Source: Zygnema cylindricum (Eukaryota > Streptophyta > Zygnematophyceae > Zygnematales > Zygnemataceae). Taken from it: a stretch of DNA of 64,000 bases. Positions 10,412-22,465 of this stretch are shown here, piece by piece. The DNA lies in contig JBBHKE010000890.1 of the NCBI GenBank assembly GCA_037447655.1, forward strand, positions 186,001 to 250,000, written 5' to 3'. The position numbers and the translations under genes are program-made. Under the pieces are notes generated by a model. The model had not been told where the DNA came from, searched no databases, and was given only the letters and a program-made list of their open reading frames with translations. Every line of letters starts with the position of its first letter. Position 1 is the first letter of the stretch.

Positions 10412-11571
10412 CTAATTTTCTTTAATTCGTTGACCATCTTTCCCCTCCAATGTAAGAACCCCTTTGTTGGAAACCTCGACCACTTTCAATATTACTCTCC
10501 TGGCAAAAATATCTAGCGTGTCCTTCTTTTGTTGCATTCGATATACAAAATCTCTCAGCATAAATCGTCGCTGCCGGGGCACATAATTCCCACTCCGGCG
10601 TTGATAATACCACAATTGATCTCGGTGTTCAGCCGCCTACAATTTGCCCATGGCAAGAGGCATCTTACGGTGGAATACCTTGGCCATGTCGGCGATCAGT
10701 TTTTCGAGTGTCCCCTTGTCATCCAGCTCCGGTAGGACCATCGCTGGGGCCGATGCAGCTCCGGGCAAGATAGGATGTCGTCCAAATAGAATGAAATAAA
10801 AGCTATAGGGTTGGAGAGAAGCCTGCCTGCTAAATCTGTAACCTATAGCAATCCAAGGCACTTTTTGTCCCACTCCCCAAAATCTTCTTCCAAGGCATAT
10901 TTTCGTAGTGATCGCTTCATTGTCTATATGCACATTTCGCCCAAACCGTCGGCTTGAGGGTGGTCACGGCTGGTCAGCCGATGGCCGACCAAGCATTTTT
11001 CCAAGAGGTTGGAAAATTTTCCGGCAAATTCGGAGCCTTGGTCGGTTAGAACCTTCGCAGGCGCTCCGAATTGGGCCAACACCGTTTGCAAAAAGGCATC
11101 TGCAATTGCCTTGGACTCCTTCCGGGGCAAAACCACCAACTTGATCCACTTGGAAAGATATCCTATCATGACCAGCACAAAGCGGTTACCTCGCCTGCTG
11201 GTCGGAAGAGGTCCCAAAAGATCTAACGACCACCAAAAAAACATCCCTCGCATAGGCAGCGAATGAAGCTCAATCCCGCCCTTCTTGTCAAAAGCTGCCT
11301 TAACGCGATCGCATGAGGAGCAAGTTTGCACAATTCGGTTGACTTGGGTCCGCAACCCATGCCACCAATAAGAGCCCGTAACCAAAGAAGTGGTCCGCTT
11401 TTGCCCGAAGTGTCCACATTGCCGATGGAGATTGGAAATCAGAGTTTCTCGGTCAGAGGGGGGAGGAACCACTTTCCTCGTATCGTCTGACCATTTCCGA
11501 AGGAAAACACCTCTGTCCCAATCATACGCAGTCATCCGAGTCTGTACACGGGATAAGGGAACACTAGTCAA
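10412..11571 (-). pseudogene. gypsy-1 integrase
   Basis: A DDE-type integrase that inserts the cDNA into chromatin. In order on the minus strand: an N-terminal HHCC zinc domain (HRQCGH, then CSSC, about 11430-11290), the catalytic core with the first Asp in WSLDLLGPL, the second in TDQGSEF, and the Glu in the decayed QADGLGE segment near 10940. Then comes the C-terminal segment with FILFGRHPILP (near 10790) and a barrel-like tail (VLTLEGKDGQRIKEN). A frameshift follows the Glu, and TAG codons lie near 10637 and at 10412. The PHD finger continues the same frame. Confidence 0.88.
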
Positions 11572-11645
11572 GTGGGGAAGAGGTGACCCCTGCTAGATAG
11601 ATTGGAGAGCATCAGGGTCGTTCCACATGTCCTTCCGTCCGGCCC

Positions 11646-12149
11646 CTATGGGCGCCTGCCCCTCCACATCGGCAGAGAAAGTTGATAGTTCCCCCCCCCC
11701 GGATTGGGGAAGCAAGATGAAAACAGAGGAGGCTCAAATGATTCCCAAGCTGATCTCAGGTCCTCGTCATGCCGAGCCTTGGTAGAATCCATGTTGGAGG
11801 GATCAGGATTCTGGCTAAGTTCGTCGGCATTCCAATGGATCTCCCCTGCCCTATGAACAATGTCGAAATCATATTCCTGTAGGATAAGAACCCATCGGGC
11901 GAGTTTGCCGGTCAACTTACTATTTTCCATCATCCATTTCAAGGGTTGGTGATCCGTAATCAGTGTGAAATGGACTCCGTACAAATAAGGCCGGAAATGT
12001 TGGATGGCCCAAATCGTTGCAAGTAACTCTCCGTGGTAACTGCTATAATTCCCCTCTACCCTGTTATTGCTCTGGCTGGCGTAGGCCACCACATATTCAG
12101 CTCCGACATCATCGACTTGAGCCAGAACCGCTCCTAATCCAAACCTGCT
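11646..12149 (-). pseudogene. gypsy-1 RNase H
   Basis: The segment reads on from RT in the same frame after one TAG at about 12143, near the first catalytic Asp. The typical gypsy motifs are visible: YHGELLATIWAIQHFRPYLYG, TDHQPLKWMM and the tail IVHRAGEIHWNADELSQ. RNase H removes the RNA template during reverse transcription. The C-terminal linker is shifted out of frame at a homopolymeric C run near 11692-11701. Confidence 0.88.
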
Positions 12150-13148
12150 CTAATCATTATAAAGGAGGAAAGGTCTTTGGTGATCAGACATCCGAAGCAC
12201 AGGGTGCTGCTTCACAGCATCCTTCAAGAACTGGAAGGAGATTTGTTGTTCTTCGACCCACTGCCACTCTTGGTCCTTCCGCAGTAGCTGGATAATCGGC
12301 TGGGCGTGACTGCTGAACTCTGGGATAAACCGCCGATAGTAATTGGCCCGACCCAAAAAAATGCGAAGGGTCGAGATGTCCTGTGGTGGGGGAAGAGCGT
12401 CAAGGGCTGACACCTTGACCATGTGGGGACCCACAGTCCCGGGAGTCACCTCATGTCTGAGGTAAATGATTTTGTGCACCCCAAAAATGCCTTTGCCCGG
12501 GTGACATTTCAAGCCCGCTGCTTGGAGTGCCCGGAAAACGATCTGGATATGCTCCAGGTGTTCATCAAAAGTCTTTGAAAATATAATAACATCATCAATA
12601 TACCACCGGGCACAATCGATTCCTCGGAGCGCTTCGTCCATTGCCCGTTGGAATTTTGTTGGTGCATTCTTAAGCCCGAAGGGCATGTTAATCCATTCAT
12701 AAAGTCTGGAACCTGCCCAAAATGCATTTCTTTCCCGGTGCTTTGGTTCCATTGCAATCTGGTAGAAACCATTCTTCATGTCCAGAGTGGAATATAGAGT
12801 AGCGCCTGCAAGAGAGTCAAATATCTCTTCCAGAGTCGGCATCGAATACTGGTCAAAGATGGAGGTCGTGTTCAGCATGCCATAGTCTCCACACATCCGG
12901 AAATCTACAGTTTTGCCGGACGAGTTCTTTATGGGAGGGAGGACTGTCGGGGAAGCGAACGTATGAAGTCCGGTACTTTCCTGAACCAATCCGGCTTCCA
13001 CCAAGGTCTAGACTTTAGCCGTGATGAATTCTTTTTCCTTGAAACTGAGAGGATACTGCTTCTGCCAAACAATAGCCGTCTCGTCGATCAAATCGATTTA
13101 GAAAGGTGTTCCTTTGTAGAAACCGACATCTGTTTTTGACCATGAGAA
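12150..13148 (-). pseudogene. gypsy-1 reverse transcriptase
   Basis: Ty3/gypsy-type RT. It contains VDFRMCGDYGMLN, STLDMKNGFYQIAM (first catalytic Asp), WINMPFGLKNAPTKFQRAMD, the active site YIDDVIIF (near 12600), and the connection with FLGRANYYRRFIPEFS. Two stops lie in the N-terminal part (13099-13010). copia-2 interrupts the domain: the first residues are encoded at 20971-21060, and the frame joins exactly through the GAGAA target duplication. Confidence 0.92.
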
Positions 13149-14194
13149 TGTAGAAATTAATGGTTTTTAAGTATTTTCTAGGTCTAAATAGAAAGAAAGA
13201 AGCCGAGGCAGTCTACCTCTAACTTCTCTCTCCAACTCTCAAACTTGTCGGAGTCACTGAGAAATTGGAGAGGAAGCTAGAGCCATGGCTACCTAGGCTA
13301 TCCTGAGGTTTACGAGAAATTTATATTAGTGAAGGGATAAATTACTAAAAGGTATGTGTCGGCGACAGGATTTGATCTTGGTACCTGCCGGCCGTCAAAG
13401 AGTATATAGCCGGTAGCCTTAGCCGTTAAGTCTAGAAGTAGTGTTACATAGCATATAGTACGATAATGATTTAAACATGTACATGTAGGATAAATCATTT
13501 AACTATAACTGTTAACGGGATACATAGATATGGTAGTGTAAAAGTACGAAATGCGGTACGGATAAGAAATCAATAACGCGCATTGATTTCGTAAGCGAAA
13601 CAAATACCGCGCATGTATTTATTACGGCTACGATCAAATGCGAGTTTAATCAGAAGGCCGGAATTAGTGCTGAGATCGCGGAAGAAGAATTCGGCGGTTT
13701 GTGGGCATCGCCACATCGGATGACACGTGGCGATGTTACATTGGAGCGCGGCATCTCCGAGGATTAAAGGAGCGAATCCGGATATTCCTCGTGTGGACAT
13801 TTATGCCATGTCGTACAATGTCCATACATAAAGTACACCGACAGTTGTACTTTTGTTACGGAACTGTATTCTGATTGGTTCCGTACATCAGTAGATAGAG
13901 TCTATGAGAGAGATAGGACTTATAAAAATTAGAAGATAGGACCCTCTCTCCCAGAGAGCTTCTGTACAAAAGGTCAACTTTGACCCTCCATAACTTACTG
14001 CTCAAAGGAGCAAATTCAGAGATTTTTTTTGCTATCGACTCAGGGGAGTCTTGTTTCAGAGGGGTGAAGTTGGTCAGAGTTTTTGTCTGTCAGGGTGGTA
14101 GTTATTTTTGCCGAAACACAAAGGGGTCAGGGTTATCCTAGAGGCTTCTTGGAAGCTGTCCACTCTGAGGACTTATGGAGGTCTCAGAGTTTCA
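13149..14194 (+). repeat. copia-2 5' LTR
   Basis: Starts TGTAGAAATTAATGG, ends GAGTTTCA. The last 20 bases are codons 1-7 of Gag (ATG at 14175). An antisense tRNA-like module lies at 13351-13434, and leader hairpins at about 14000-14065. The plant-type initiator-tRNA primer site GGTTATGGGCCCACC follows at 14195-14209. Confidence 0.9.
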
Positions 14195-17100
14195 GGTTAT
14201 GGGCCCACCCTCTAGGGTACCAATCTTTAATGGAACTGGCTTCATATACTGGGAAAGTATGATGATAGGAGCTCTATGCGAAAAAAGGTTTTGGGGGATA
14301 GTGAGTGGACGGTTAGGGCCCCCATCAAGTCTTGGAATTCCTCCAAGATTTGGAGGAAGCATATTCACTTGGTAAGAGGATCCTCCTTCAACGGAGGAAA
14401 CAAAAGAAGGAGAGGTGGTGGACAAAGGAAGGGAGAAGGAGGCGACCACACCAATAGCAACTGGTTTGGCATTTATGTCACCTATTTCGAGGAACGAGGA
14501 GAATGATACTGAAACCTGAAACTTCAACAATATGGCGGCAAAACACTTCATCCTACGCCATCTCACTCAAGGACTTGCATGTCCTCATTTGCAGGTAGAA
14601 AGGGCATCCGATCTTTTGATGGCTCTCATAGAGATCTACCGAAGTGGTACGATTCAGCAATAACAGTTGGCTGATCAGAAAGTTAAGGAGTATGTATATA
14701 AAGGGGGAAATATGTTCGATTTTTGCAATGAGCTTGCTACACTCTTCATGGAGCTAGAGAGTGCGGGGAAAGTTTTTAGTGAAAAAGAAAAGGTTAACCG
14801 TTTATTGATGAAGTTACCTAATGAGTTCGAGAACTTTATCAACCGTGTGCAGGACTTGCCGGACTGAAGGTGGATATGGAACTCAGTGGTAGGGATGATT
14901 CTCGTTCGAGAGAAAACGATTGAGATCCGAAGGGGAGGAAAGAGTGGCCAAGCGTTGGAAAAAGCGACTGACAGGAGGAACAAGTATTCTCGCAAACCAG
15001 TCAGAAACTATGTGGGTAGGGAGCAGAAAAAACAGGCTGACGAGTTCGAACCAAGGGCTCCAAAAGGTTTATGTCATTTTTGTAAGAAACCAGGGCACTA
15101 TATGGCAGAGTGCACTAAGCTAACCGAGCTTCGGTTAAAGGAGGGGCAGACCAGTGGTACCCCGAGAGGAAAGAAAAAGGCCCTTGTAACGCAGGTACTT
15201 AAGGCGGAATCCAAAGAGGAGGACAATGAGCTCCTTTTGGATGAGGAGTTGGAGGCAAAAAATGAGGTTGAAATTCAACGAAGGCAGAAATGTGCTTACG
15301 GTGGATTGAAAGGTGAAGCAGGCTGGATTATAGATTCAGGTGCCTCCATGCACATGTGTAACATTAGGCACCTGTTCACTAAGATAAGAAAGATTCCCAC
15401 CGTAGAGATAGAGTACGGGGATGGGAGGATAGTCACCACTACTCTTGTAAAATCGGTAGATCTGAAAGTGTTAGTAGAAGGAAAGACATCCATATTAACA
15501 TTCTCCGATGTATTGTTTATTCCGGAGTTGAACAAAAACCTTATTTCTACATCTATATTAGATGATAAGGGTTTTTTCACTAGCACAAGGGAATGAGTCT
15601 TTACTGCTAGTTTTGAGGAGGATGTCTATTTCATTGCTGAGAAAGGTAGCCATGGGATTTTTAGGCTGGTTTTAAGTAATGAAAAGAAGAAACTTTATTA
15701 TGCTGGTGTTCATGATATTATGATGTGGCATAAGAGGCTTGGGCATGTGAATCTAGACAAGTTAAGAGAGATGAAAAAGATGGGAGTGGTGGAAGGGATT
15801 CAATTCAGTGAGACTGATGATATAAGTGATTGTAGTGGATGTGCTCAAGGTAAAGCACACAGATTACCTTTTCCTAAAACAGCCACCTATAAGGGAGAAA
15901 AAATTCTAGATCTAGTACACACAGATATTTGGGGACCGGCTAGAGTGCCCTCACCGGGGGGGAAGAGATTTATGATGACTATAACTGATGATCGGTCTCC
16001 GTATTCCCGAGTGTATTTTTTGAAAAACAAGTCAGAAGCTCAGGATTGTTTTAGACAATATAAAGCATGGAGCGAAAAACTCCATGAAAATCCAATCAAG
16101 AGAGTTAGGAATGACAATGGTGGAGAGTATACTTCTAACCAGTTTGAGGATTTTTTGAGGGAAGATGGGGTTCAACACCAAAAGACAATTCCAAAAAATC
16201 CGGAACAGACTAAGTAGCTAAAAGGTTAAATAGAACACTAAGTGATAGTGCTAGAAGTATGTTGTTGGATAAGAAGATAGGAAAAAGATTTTGGGCCGAA
16301 GCAATGAACTGTGCTAAATACCTCAAAAATAGAGTTCTTACTTCAACTATAAAAGATCAAACACCTTATGAGAGATGGACAGGCCGGAAACCAGACTTAT
16401 CTCATTTAAAGGTTTTCAGCAGTCAAGTATTCAGTCTAGATACAGATCGGTCTAATTGGAAGCTAGATCCTAAAGGAAAACTGGGATACTTATTAGGATA
16501 TGATGAGGATGTTAAAGGATATAGAGTTTATGATCTAAAAAGAGAAGATATAATCTTAGTATAGCATCTAGTAGTTATAAATGAAGGAAAGTCTGTGGAT
16601 CCCTTCAAACATACAAAGTCAGTAAAAATCAGATTTGAGTCAGAAAATTCCGATGACTTTGAGCTCCCTAACTAACCAGGTTTTAGAGACGATGACATAA
16701 TTGCAGGGACAAATCAGACCGAAAAGGACTCGGCTGTGGAAACTCCAGTGACAACTCTACCCCTAGCGGAAGACATGGTGGAAATGGATTCAGAATCAAG
16801 GGATAGGGGAGAAGCCGAGTTTGTTCAAAAGAATCCACGAGAACCATCTATTTTGGCCTCAGATTTTGAGGGGGGAAGGAGAAGTAGCAAAAGACTACAA
16901 GAAAAACAGGTTAATAACAAGGTAACTAAACTATCTCATCAAGATGAACCTCAAACTTATGGAGAGGCGATGACTTGTCCAGAAAAAAACCGGTGGAAGA
17001 TAGCCATCAATGAGGAGATGGCCTCAATTATGGCAGCCGATACTTGGGAGCTGGTGGATTGTCCACCTAACCGAAAACCAATCGGTTGTAAGTGGGTTTT

Positions 17101-18532
17101 CAAATTAAAACTGAACCCAGATAACACAATCGAGCGCTACAAGGCCCGATTAGTGGAAAAGGGATTTACACAAAAGAAGGGAATTGACTACGAGGAAACC
17201 TTTGCCCCGGTGGTCAGATTTCCCTCCGTCCGCATACTTCTCAGCCTGGCAGCAGCGGAAGACATGGAAGTGCACCAGATGGACATTAAAACAACCTTTT
17301 TGCATGGAGAATTGGAAGAGGAGATCTTCATGCGACAACCCGAAGGGTATGTGGAGGAAGGAGAGGAGAGTAAGGTATGTCGGCTGATTAAATCTCTTTA
17401 TGGTTTGAAACAGGCGCCTCGACAGTGGAATAACAAGCTTGATGAGTTTCTTACTGGTCTAGGATATATCCGGATCAGCTCAGATCACTCAATCTATGTT
17501 TTCGAAGATGAGGAAGGTTTTATATTTATTGCAATTTATGTTGATGATTTGCTAGTTTTAAGTAAATCAATGGAAAAAATTAATAAACTGAAAATTGATC
17601 TTAAGGGGAGATTTGAAATGAAGGATATGGGGGAAGCAAAATATATTTTGGGAATTCAAGTAGAGAGAGACCGGAAAAGGAAAATTATAAGATTGACTCA
17701 AAAGGAAGCAATAGGGAACATGCTTGAAAAATTTCAAATGGATAAAGCTAATAGTTGTACAACTCCAATGGAGTTAAAGAAGGGAAGTGAGGGGAGTGAG
17801 GAAGAAGGAGTCATAGTCTTAGACGAGGAATTATCTCCTGATGAACAGAAGTTCATGCAGACTATTCCTTACAGGCAAGTAGTGGGAAGTCTAATCTATT
17901 TTATGAATTGTACCCGGCTGGATTTAGCTGCAGCTGTAGGAGTGCTGAGTAGAAGTCTAAATGCTCGCACTAAGAAGGATTGGGAGGCAGCTAAGAGAGT
18001 CCTTAGATACTTGGTAGGAACTAGAGATCTATGGTTGCATTTGGGTGGGGAGAATACTGACATCACTACTTGGAGTGATGCCAGTTATGGTGATGCTCCG
18101 ATGAGGAGATGTACTTCTGGATATGTATTATATGTGGGTGATGGGGCTTGCTGTTGGAGTAGCAAACAGCAAAAGGTTATTGCTCAGTCCACCATGGAGG
18201 CTGAGTATATGGCCTCTCGCTCTGCTGTAAAAGAATTGATGTAAGTCAAGTCTTTACTTGGTGAACTTGGTCATCTTTAGAGTGGTGTGCAGAAAATATT
18301 TTGTGATAATCAGGTAGCAATTGCTATTTCTGCCAATCCTAAACATCATTTGAAAGCCAAACATATGGACATTAGACTCAGCTTTGTTAGAGAGAAAGTA
18401 GAAAATAAAATAATCAGTTTAGAGTACCGACCAGATAGTGAGATGGTAGCAGATATGATGACCAAACCTGTGCCTTCCCCTAAGCTAATTTTCTGCAAGG
18501 AGAAGTGTGGTCTGAAATTAAAGATTGACTAG
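14175..18532 (+). pseudogene. copia-2 gag-pol polyprotein, decayed
   Basis: A Ty1/copia polyprotein: Gag starting MEVSEFQVMGPPSRVP, one knuckle CHFCKKPGHYMAEC (near 15075), protease with WIIDSGASMHMC (15325), GAG-pre-integrase (MMWHKRLGHVNLDKL, 15722), integrase with HTDIWGP and RNDNGGEY, RT with WKLVD-like start, TTFLHGELEEEIF and YVDDLLVL (17541), RNase H with DITTWSDASYGD, MEAEYM and FCDNQVAI. Stops at 15594, 16215, 16562 and 16673, frameshifts in Gag and after the integrase Glu region, and stops at 18242 and 18280 disable it. It is closest to copia-1. Confidence 0.93.
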
Positions 18533-18545
18533 AAAATAAGGGGAG
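18533..18545 (+). promoter_or_regulatory. copia-2 polypurine tract
   Basis: AAAATAAGGGGAG directly before the LTR-like block at 18546, matching the AAGGGGAG of copia-1 and the inverted CTCCCCTTATTTTC of N2 and N3. Confidence 0.8.
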
Positions 18546-19585
18546 TGTAGAAATTAATGGTTTTTAAGTATTTTCTAGGTCTGAATAGAAATAAAGAAGC
18601 CGAGGCAGTCTACCTCTAACTTCTCTCTCCAACTCTCAAACTTGTCGCAGTCACTGAGAAATTGGAGAGGAAGCTAGAGCCATGGCTACCTAGGCTATCC
18701 TGAGGTTTACGGGAAATTTATATTGGTTAGGGGATTAATTACTAAAAGGTATGTGCCGGCGACAGGATTTGATCCTGGTACCTGCCGGCCGACAGAGAGT
18801 AGATAGCCAGTAGCCTTAGCCGTTAAGTCTAGAAGTAGTGTTACATAGTATATAGTACGATAATGATTTAAACATGTACATGTGGGATATATCATTTAAC
18901 TATAACTGTTAACGGGATACATAGATATGGTAGTGTAAAAGTACGAATAGCGGTACGGATAAGAAATCAATACCGCGCATTGATTTTGTAAGCGAAACAA
19001 ATACCGCGTATGTATTTATTACGGCTACGATCAAATGCAAGTTTAATCGGACGGCCGCGAAGGATGCCGAGATCGCGACATAGGATTTTGGCGGTTTCCG
19101 ATCACCGCCACATCGAATGACACGTGACAAAACCACATTGGATTGCGGCTACTCCGGGGATTACGGAAACGAATTCGGATATGACATGTGTCGACATTTT
19201 GGCCATGTCGTACGATGGCCGTACAAGAAGTACACTGGCACCTGTACTTTTCGGTACGACACAATATTTTAATTGGTGTCGTACTTCAGTAGATAGAGTT
19301 ATAGAGGGAGATAGGACTTAGAAAAATTTGGTAGATAGGACCTTGTCTTTGAGAAAGCATCTTGTATAAAATGAAAACTTTCGCCAGCCATAACTATCAA
19401 TTTACTTGACCATTTTCAATGATTCTTTTTGCTGCGGACTTAGGGGAGTCCAGGCTACACAGGGTTGTAGTCGGTCAGAGTTTTTGCAGGTGGCTGCATT
19501 TCTAAGGGAAAGTCGAAGTGGGTGAATGTGTTCAAAACTCATATTTTAACTTTACATTCTGTGGTGGAACTGAGCACACAGAAAG
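18546..19585 (+). repeat. Mosaic LTR inside copia-2, 3' end missing
   Basis: The first half matches the copia-2 LTRs. The second half follows the subfamily of the LTRs at 23948 and 60449, including a CTACACAGGGTTGTAG hairpin. It breaks off at ACACAGAAAG, before the final segment that in relatives encodes the Gag start. It looks like a recombination product of two LTR subfamilies. Confidence 0.7.
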
Positions 19586-19926
19586 TTTTTTGCTGTGGTA
19601 AAGAGGTTATCTGTATCATAAGCCGGCACATTGAAAGCGACACCTTTATAGGTGATTCTAAACACAGTAAAGGGCAACATGATACAACGGCTACGGAAGT
19701 AATCGATTCCTGATGTTGTTTGGAATGTCCGCCCTTTTAAAACAGCATCTTCTTCATTTAGGTAGAACTGATTTCCAACATTGTTATCACTTGCTGGACA
19801 TTCTCATAAAAGAGCTAAACCGGACTCATCCACCTCAACCACAATTTCAGCTCCCGTTTTATTTGTCCTCAAACCGGTACTCAAGCTCGTTTCCTCGCAA
19901 TTTACAAGAGCAATCGTTAGGACATT
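19586..19926 (-). other. Foreign segment trapped inside copia-2, with an open minus-strand frame
   Basis: The segment is unrelated to any LTR or pol region here and is not needed for gypsy-1 continuity. Its minus strand is open for about 75 codons (including a GIDYFRSRC stretch), with one TGA before a further open stretch upstream. I do not recognise the protein. It could be captured host coding DNA or a piece of another element. Confidence 0.4.
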
Positions 19927-20970
19927 TGTAGAAATTAATGGTTTTTAGTATTTTCTAGGTCTGAATAGAAATAAAGAAGCCGAGGCAGTCTACCTCTAAC
20001 TTCTCTCTCCAACTCTCAAACTTGTTGCAGTCACAGAGAAATAGGAGAGGAAGCTAGAGCCATGGCTACCTAGGCTATCCTGAGGATTACAAGAAATTTA
20101 TATTAGTCAAGGAGTTAATTACTAAAAGGATTGTGCCGGCGACAGGATTTGATCCTGGTACCTACCGGCCGACAGAGAGTAGATTGCCGGTAGCCTTAGC
20201 CGTTAAGTCTAGAAGTAGTCTTACATAGTATATAGTACGATAATGATTTAAACATGTACACGTAGGATAAATCATTTAACTATAACTCTTAACGGGATAC
20301 ATAGATATGGTCGTGTAAAAGTACGAATTGCGGTACGGATAAGAAATCAATACCGCGCAATGATTTCGTAATCGAAACAAATACCGCGCATGTATTTATT
20401 ACGGCTACGATCAAATGCGAGTTTAATCGAACGGCCGGAATTAGCGCCGAGATCGCGGAAGAAGAATTCGGCAGTTTGTGGGCATCGCCACATTGGATGA
20501 CACGTGGCGATGTTACATTGGAGCACGGCATCTCCGAGGATTAAAGGAGCGAATCCGGATATTCCACGTGTGGACATTTAGGCCATGTTGTACAATGTCC
20601 GTACATAAAGTACACCGGCAGCTGTACTTTTTCGTACGGACTGTATTCTGATTGGTTTCGTACATCAGTAGATAGAGTCTGTGAGAGAGATAGGACTTAG
20701 AAAAACTAGAAGATAGGACCCTCTCTCCCAGAGAGCTTCTGTACTAAAGGTACTTTGACCCTCTATAACTTACTGCTCAGGGGAGCAAATTCAGAGATTT
20801 TTTTTGCTATCGACTCAGGGGAGTCTTGTCTTCACAAGGGTGAAGTTGGTCAGAGTTTTTGTCTGTCAGGGTGGTAGTTATTTTTGCCGAAACACAAAGG
20901 GGTCAGGGTTATCCTAGAGGCTTCTTGGAAGCTGTCCACTCTGAGGACTTATGGAGGTCTTAGAGTTTCA
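19927..20970 (+). repeat. copia-2 3' LTR
   Basis: Near-copy of 13149-14194, ending ATGGAGGTCTTAGAGTTTCA, followed by the GAGAA duplication. No purine tract precedes it. The three clear leader hairpins are TGCTC-AGGG-GAGCA (20774-20787), GACTC-AGGG-GAGTC (20812-20825) and CTTCAC-AAGG-GTGAAG (20830-20845). Confidence 0.9.
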
Positions 20971-21330
20971 GAGAACACCTGTTTGTTTTCGGCCAACAGC
21001 TCTGAGAGTCGCGCCTTCTGCTGAGGGTTCAACTGCTTCCCCAGGGTCCAATCCATTTTTCCCAGCTCAACAACAGCTAAAGCTCCCTGCGGTCTTCCCA
21101 AAGGTTAATGTCGAATTCCAACCTTATCGGTGGATCTACCCCTATCTCTCCGGCTAAGACACTGGTGCTGACAACTTTCGCTAAGCTATCGCCATCTGAG
21201 CCGCTGTCCCTCCCACTAGGAAAACCTGCGGCGGTAAAATGTGAGTTTTGGTTGTTCTTCTCCTTTCTCTCTCCCCCTGAAGCTGCAAAGTTGCCTGCAT
21301 CGCTAACAATTGAGGAGCTTGAAGGTAAAT
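20971..21330 (-). pseudogene. gypsy-1 linker between methyltransferase and RT
   Basis: The minus strand from about 21330 gives a Ser/Gly-rich spacer and then the usual lead-in to a gypsy RT (LSELLAENKQVFS), which runs through the GAGAA duplication into 13148. At least one frameshift is present. Confidence 0.75.
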
Positions 21331-22325
21331 AGCCCGCGTTCCCGGGGACGTGAGACTGGAAAAGGCGAGTGCATGTTTCAGTACACATGTGACCGAATTC
21401 AAATCCTTACTTTGCCCCATAAGGTTGCACCTCTGAAGGTCTGATGTACCTGGTTTTGACGTTGTTCCTTTCTGAAATCCCATTGCTTCTTCCCGTTCGG
21501 CAATCTTCGGTGTTGTCTAAAGTCTCGCCTTGCTGTCAAAAATCATTCATGCCGCTCCTTTCCGATATGCGTGACTGTGAGGGAAAGAGACCAATGTCGG
21601 GAGGGCTTTCCTTGGGAATCTCGGTCTATTGGACTGGAAGAAAGGTGGGCGATCGGGTCGAGTCAGAGGGGTGGCTATTCTACCTTCCCCAAGTATTTGC
21701 TGAACAGAATTTTTCAGGTCGGGGATTTCCTTTTCCAACAGTTGTCGGAGGACTAGAAGTGGTATCATATTGGTCCAATATGCCCTGACTCTGTGTGCCC
21801 GGGATCCCATCTGTGCGGCATCGAAAACTAAGGGAGCCTTTAAAATCCGGGTTAGGTGATTCCAGCTGTTCGAAACCTGTTTTCGTTTATCATCTCCCGA
21901 GTGGACATTTTCCAGAACATACCCCACAGGCGTTTCCTGAAGCGGTTGAAGCCACGAGATTAATTCGATCAACCGAAAAAAAGTTCCACTTTTGCGGTCC
22001 TGATGCCCTTTTCTTTGTCTTGCTAGGGAGTATCGTTGACAAGGCCAGCCTGCCAACACCAAATCCACCCTTCCCAAACTGGCGAGGTGGGTCGCCATGA
22101 TGTTTTCTACATTGTGGAGAAGACTACGGTGAGCTTTGGAGAAGGCAAATACAGGAAGTTGTTGAGGATATAGGTGATGAAGTTGGTGAAGGCGATGTTC
22201 GCTGACAACCCTTGCCCCGGGAGATACTTCCACGGCTGTGTATGACTCCACCAGATATCATGTTTTTAATCCGCTTCCAAATTAGAACTAATTCCTGAAA
22301 ATAGAGATAAAATACGCAGTGCGGA
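21331..22325 (-). pseudogene. Retrotransposon-borne cytosine-5 DNA methyltransferase, DNMT3/DRM-like
   Basis: Would methylate cytosine in DNA using S-adenosylmethionine. In order on the minus strand: motif I, the SAM-binding loop (ILSLFSGISSNLEA, about 22315-22270); the acidic motif region (YTAVEVSPGARVV); motif IV with the catalytic Pro-Cys in GWPCQRYS (Cys at 22041-22039); motif VI in VLENV (near 21910); a SRAHR-type motif VIII (GSRAHRVRAYWTN, near 21800-21770); and the C-terminal MGFQKGTT and LNSVTCVL segments (21483-21390). The catalytic Cys and Glu are kept. Frameshifts near 22260 and 21540-21490 and the changes around motif I break the copy. It lies between protease and RT in the gypsy-1 polyprotein. 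The RKG...FF spacing after PCQ resembles DNMT3/DRM proteins more than DNMT1. Confidence 0.88.
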
Positions 22326-22465
22326 ATCGGGAATTGCAAATGACACCACTTGTCTATTGAATTCCTTGTTCCTGGTGGGTTTGGAAGCATAAGACTGTAG
22401 GGTAGGAACGGCTTCCTTCAACGTCAAGGCTAAAAATGCCTTATCCACTCCCCACCGGAGTTGTG

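Larger units (their letters stand above)
13149..20970 (+). mobile_element. copia-2, composite Ty1/copia element inserted in gypsy-1 RT
   Basis: It is flanked by GAGAA at 13144-13148 and 20971-20975. Outer LTRs 13149-14194 and 19927-20970 are of one subfamily. Between them lie a decayed gag-pol, a third LTR-like block at 18546-19585 of mosaic type, and a 341-bp foreign segment. The matched target duplication shows that the outer ends came in together. Confidence 0.88.

Noticed and set aside
19586-19926. A missing piece of gypsy-1 pol between two copia insertions
   Set aside because: The gypsy-1 frame is continuous from 20971 to 13148 through the GAGAA duplication, so no piece is missing and this segment belongs to the copia-2 composite.
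21077-21388. Independent gene in the spacer downstream of the methyltransferase
   Set aside because: It lies in the gypsy-1 pol path between methyltransferase and RT and has only spacer-like composition.
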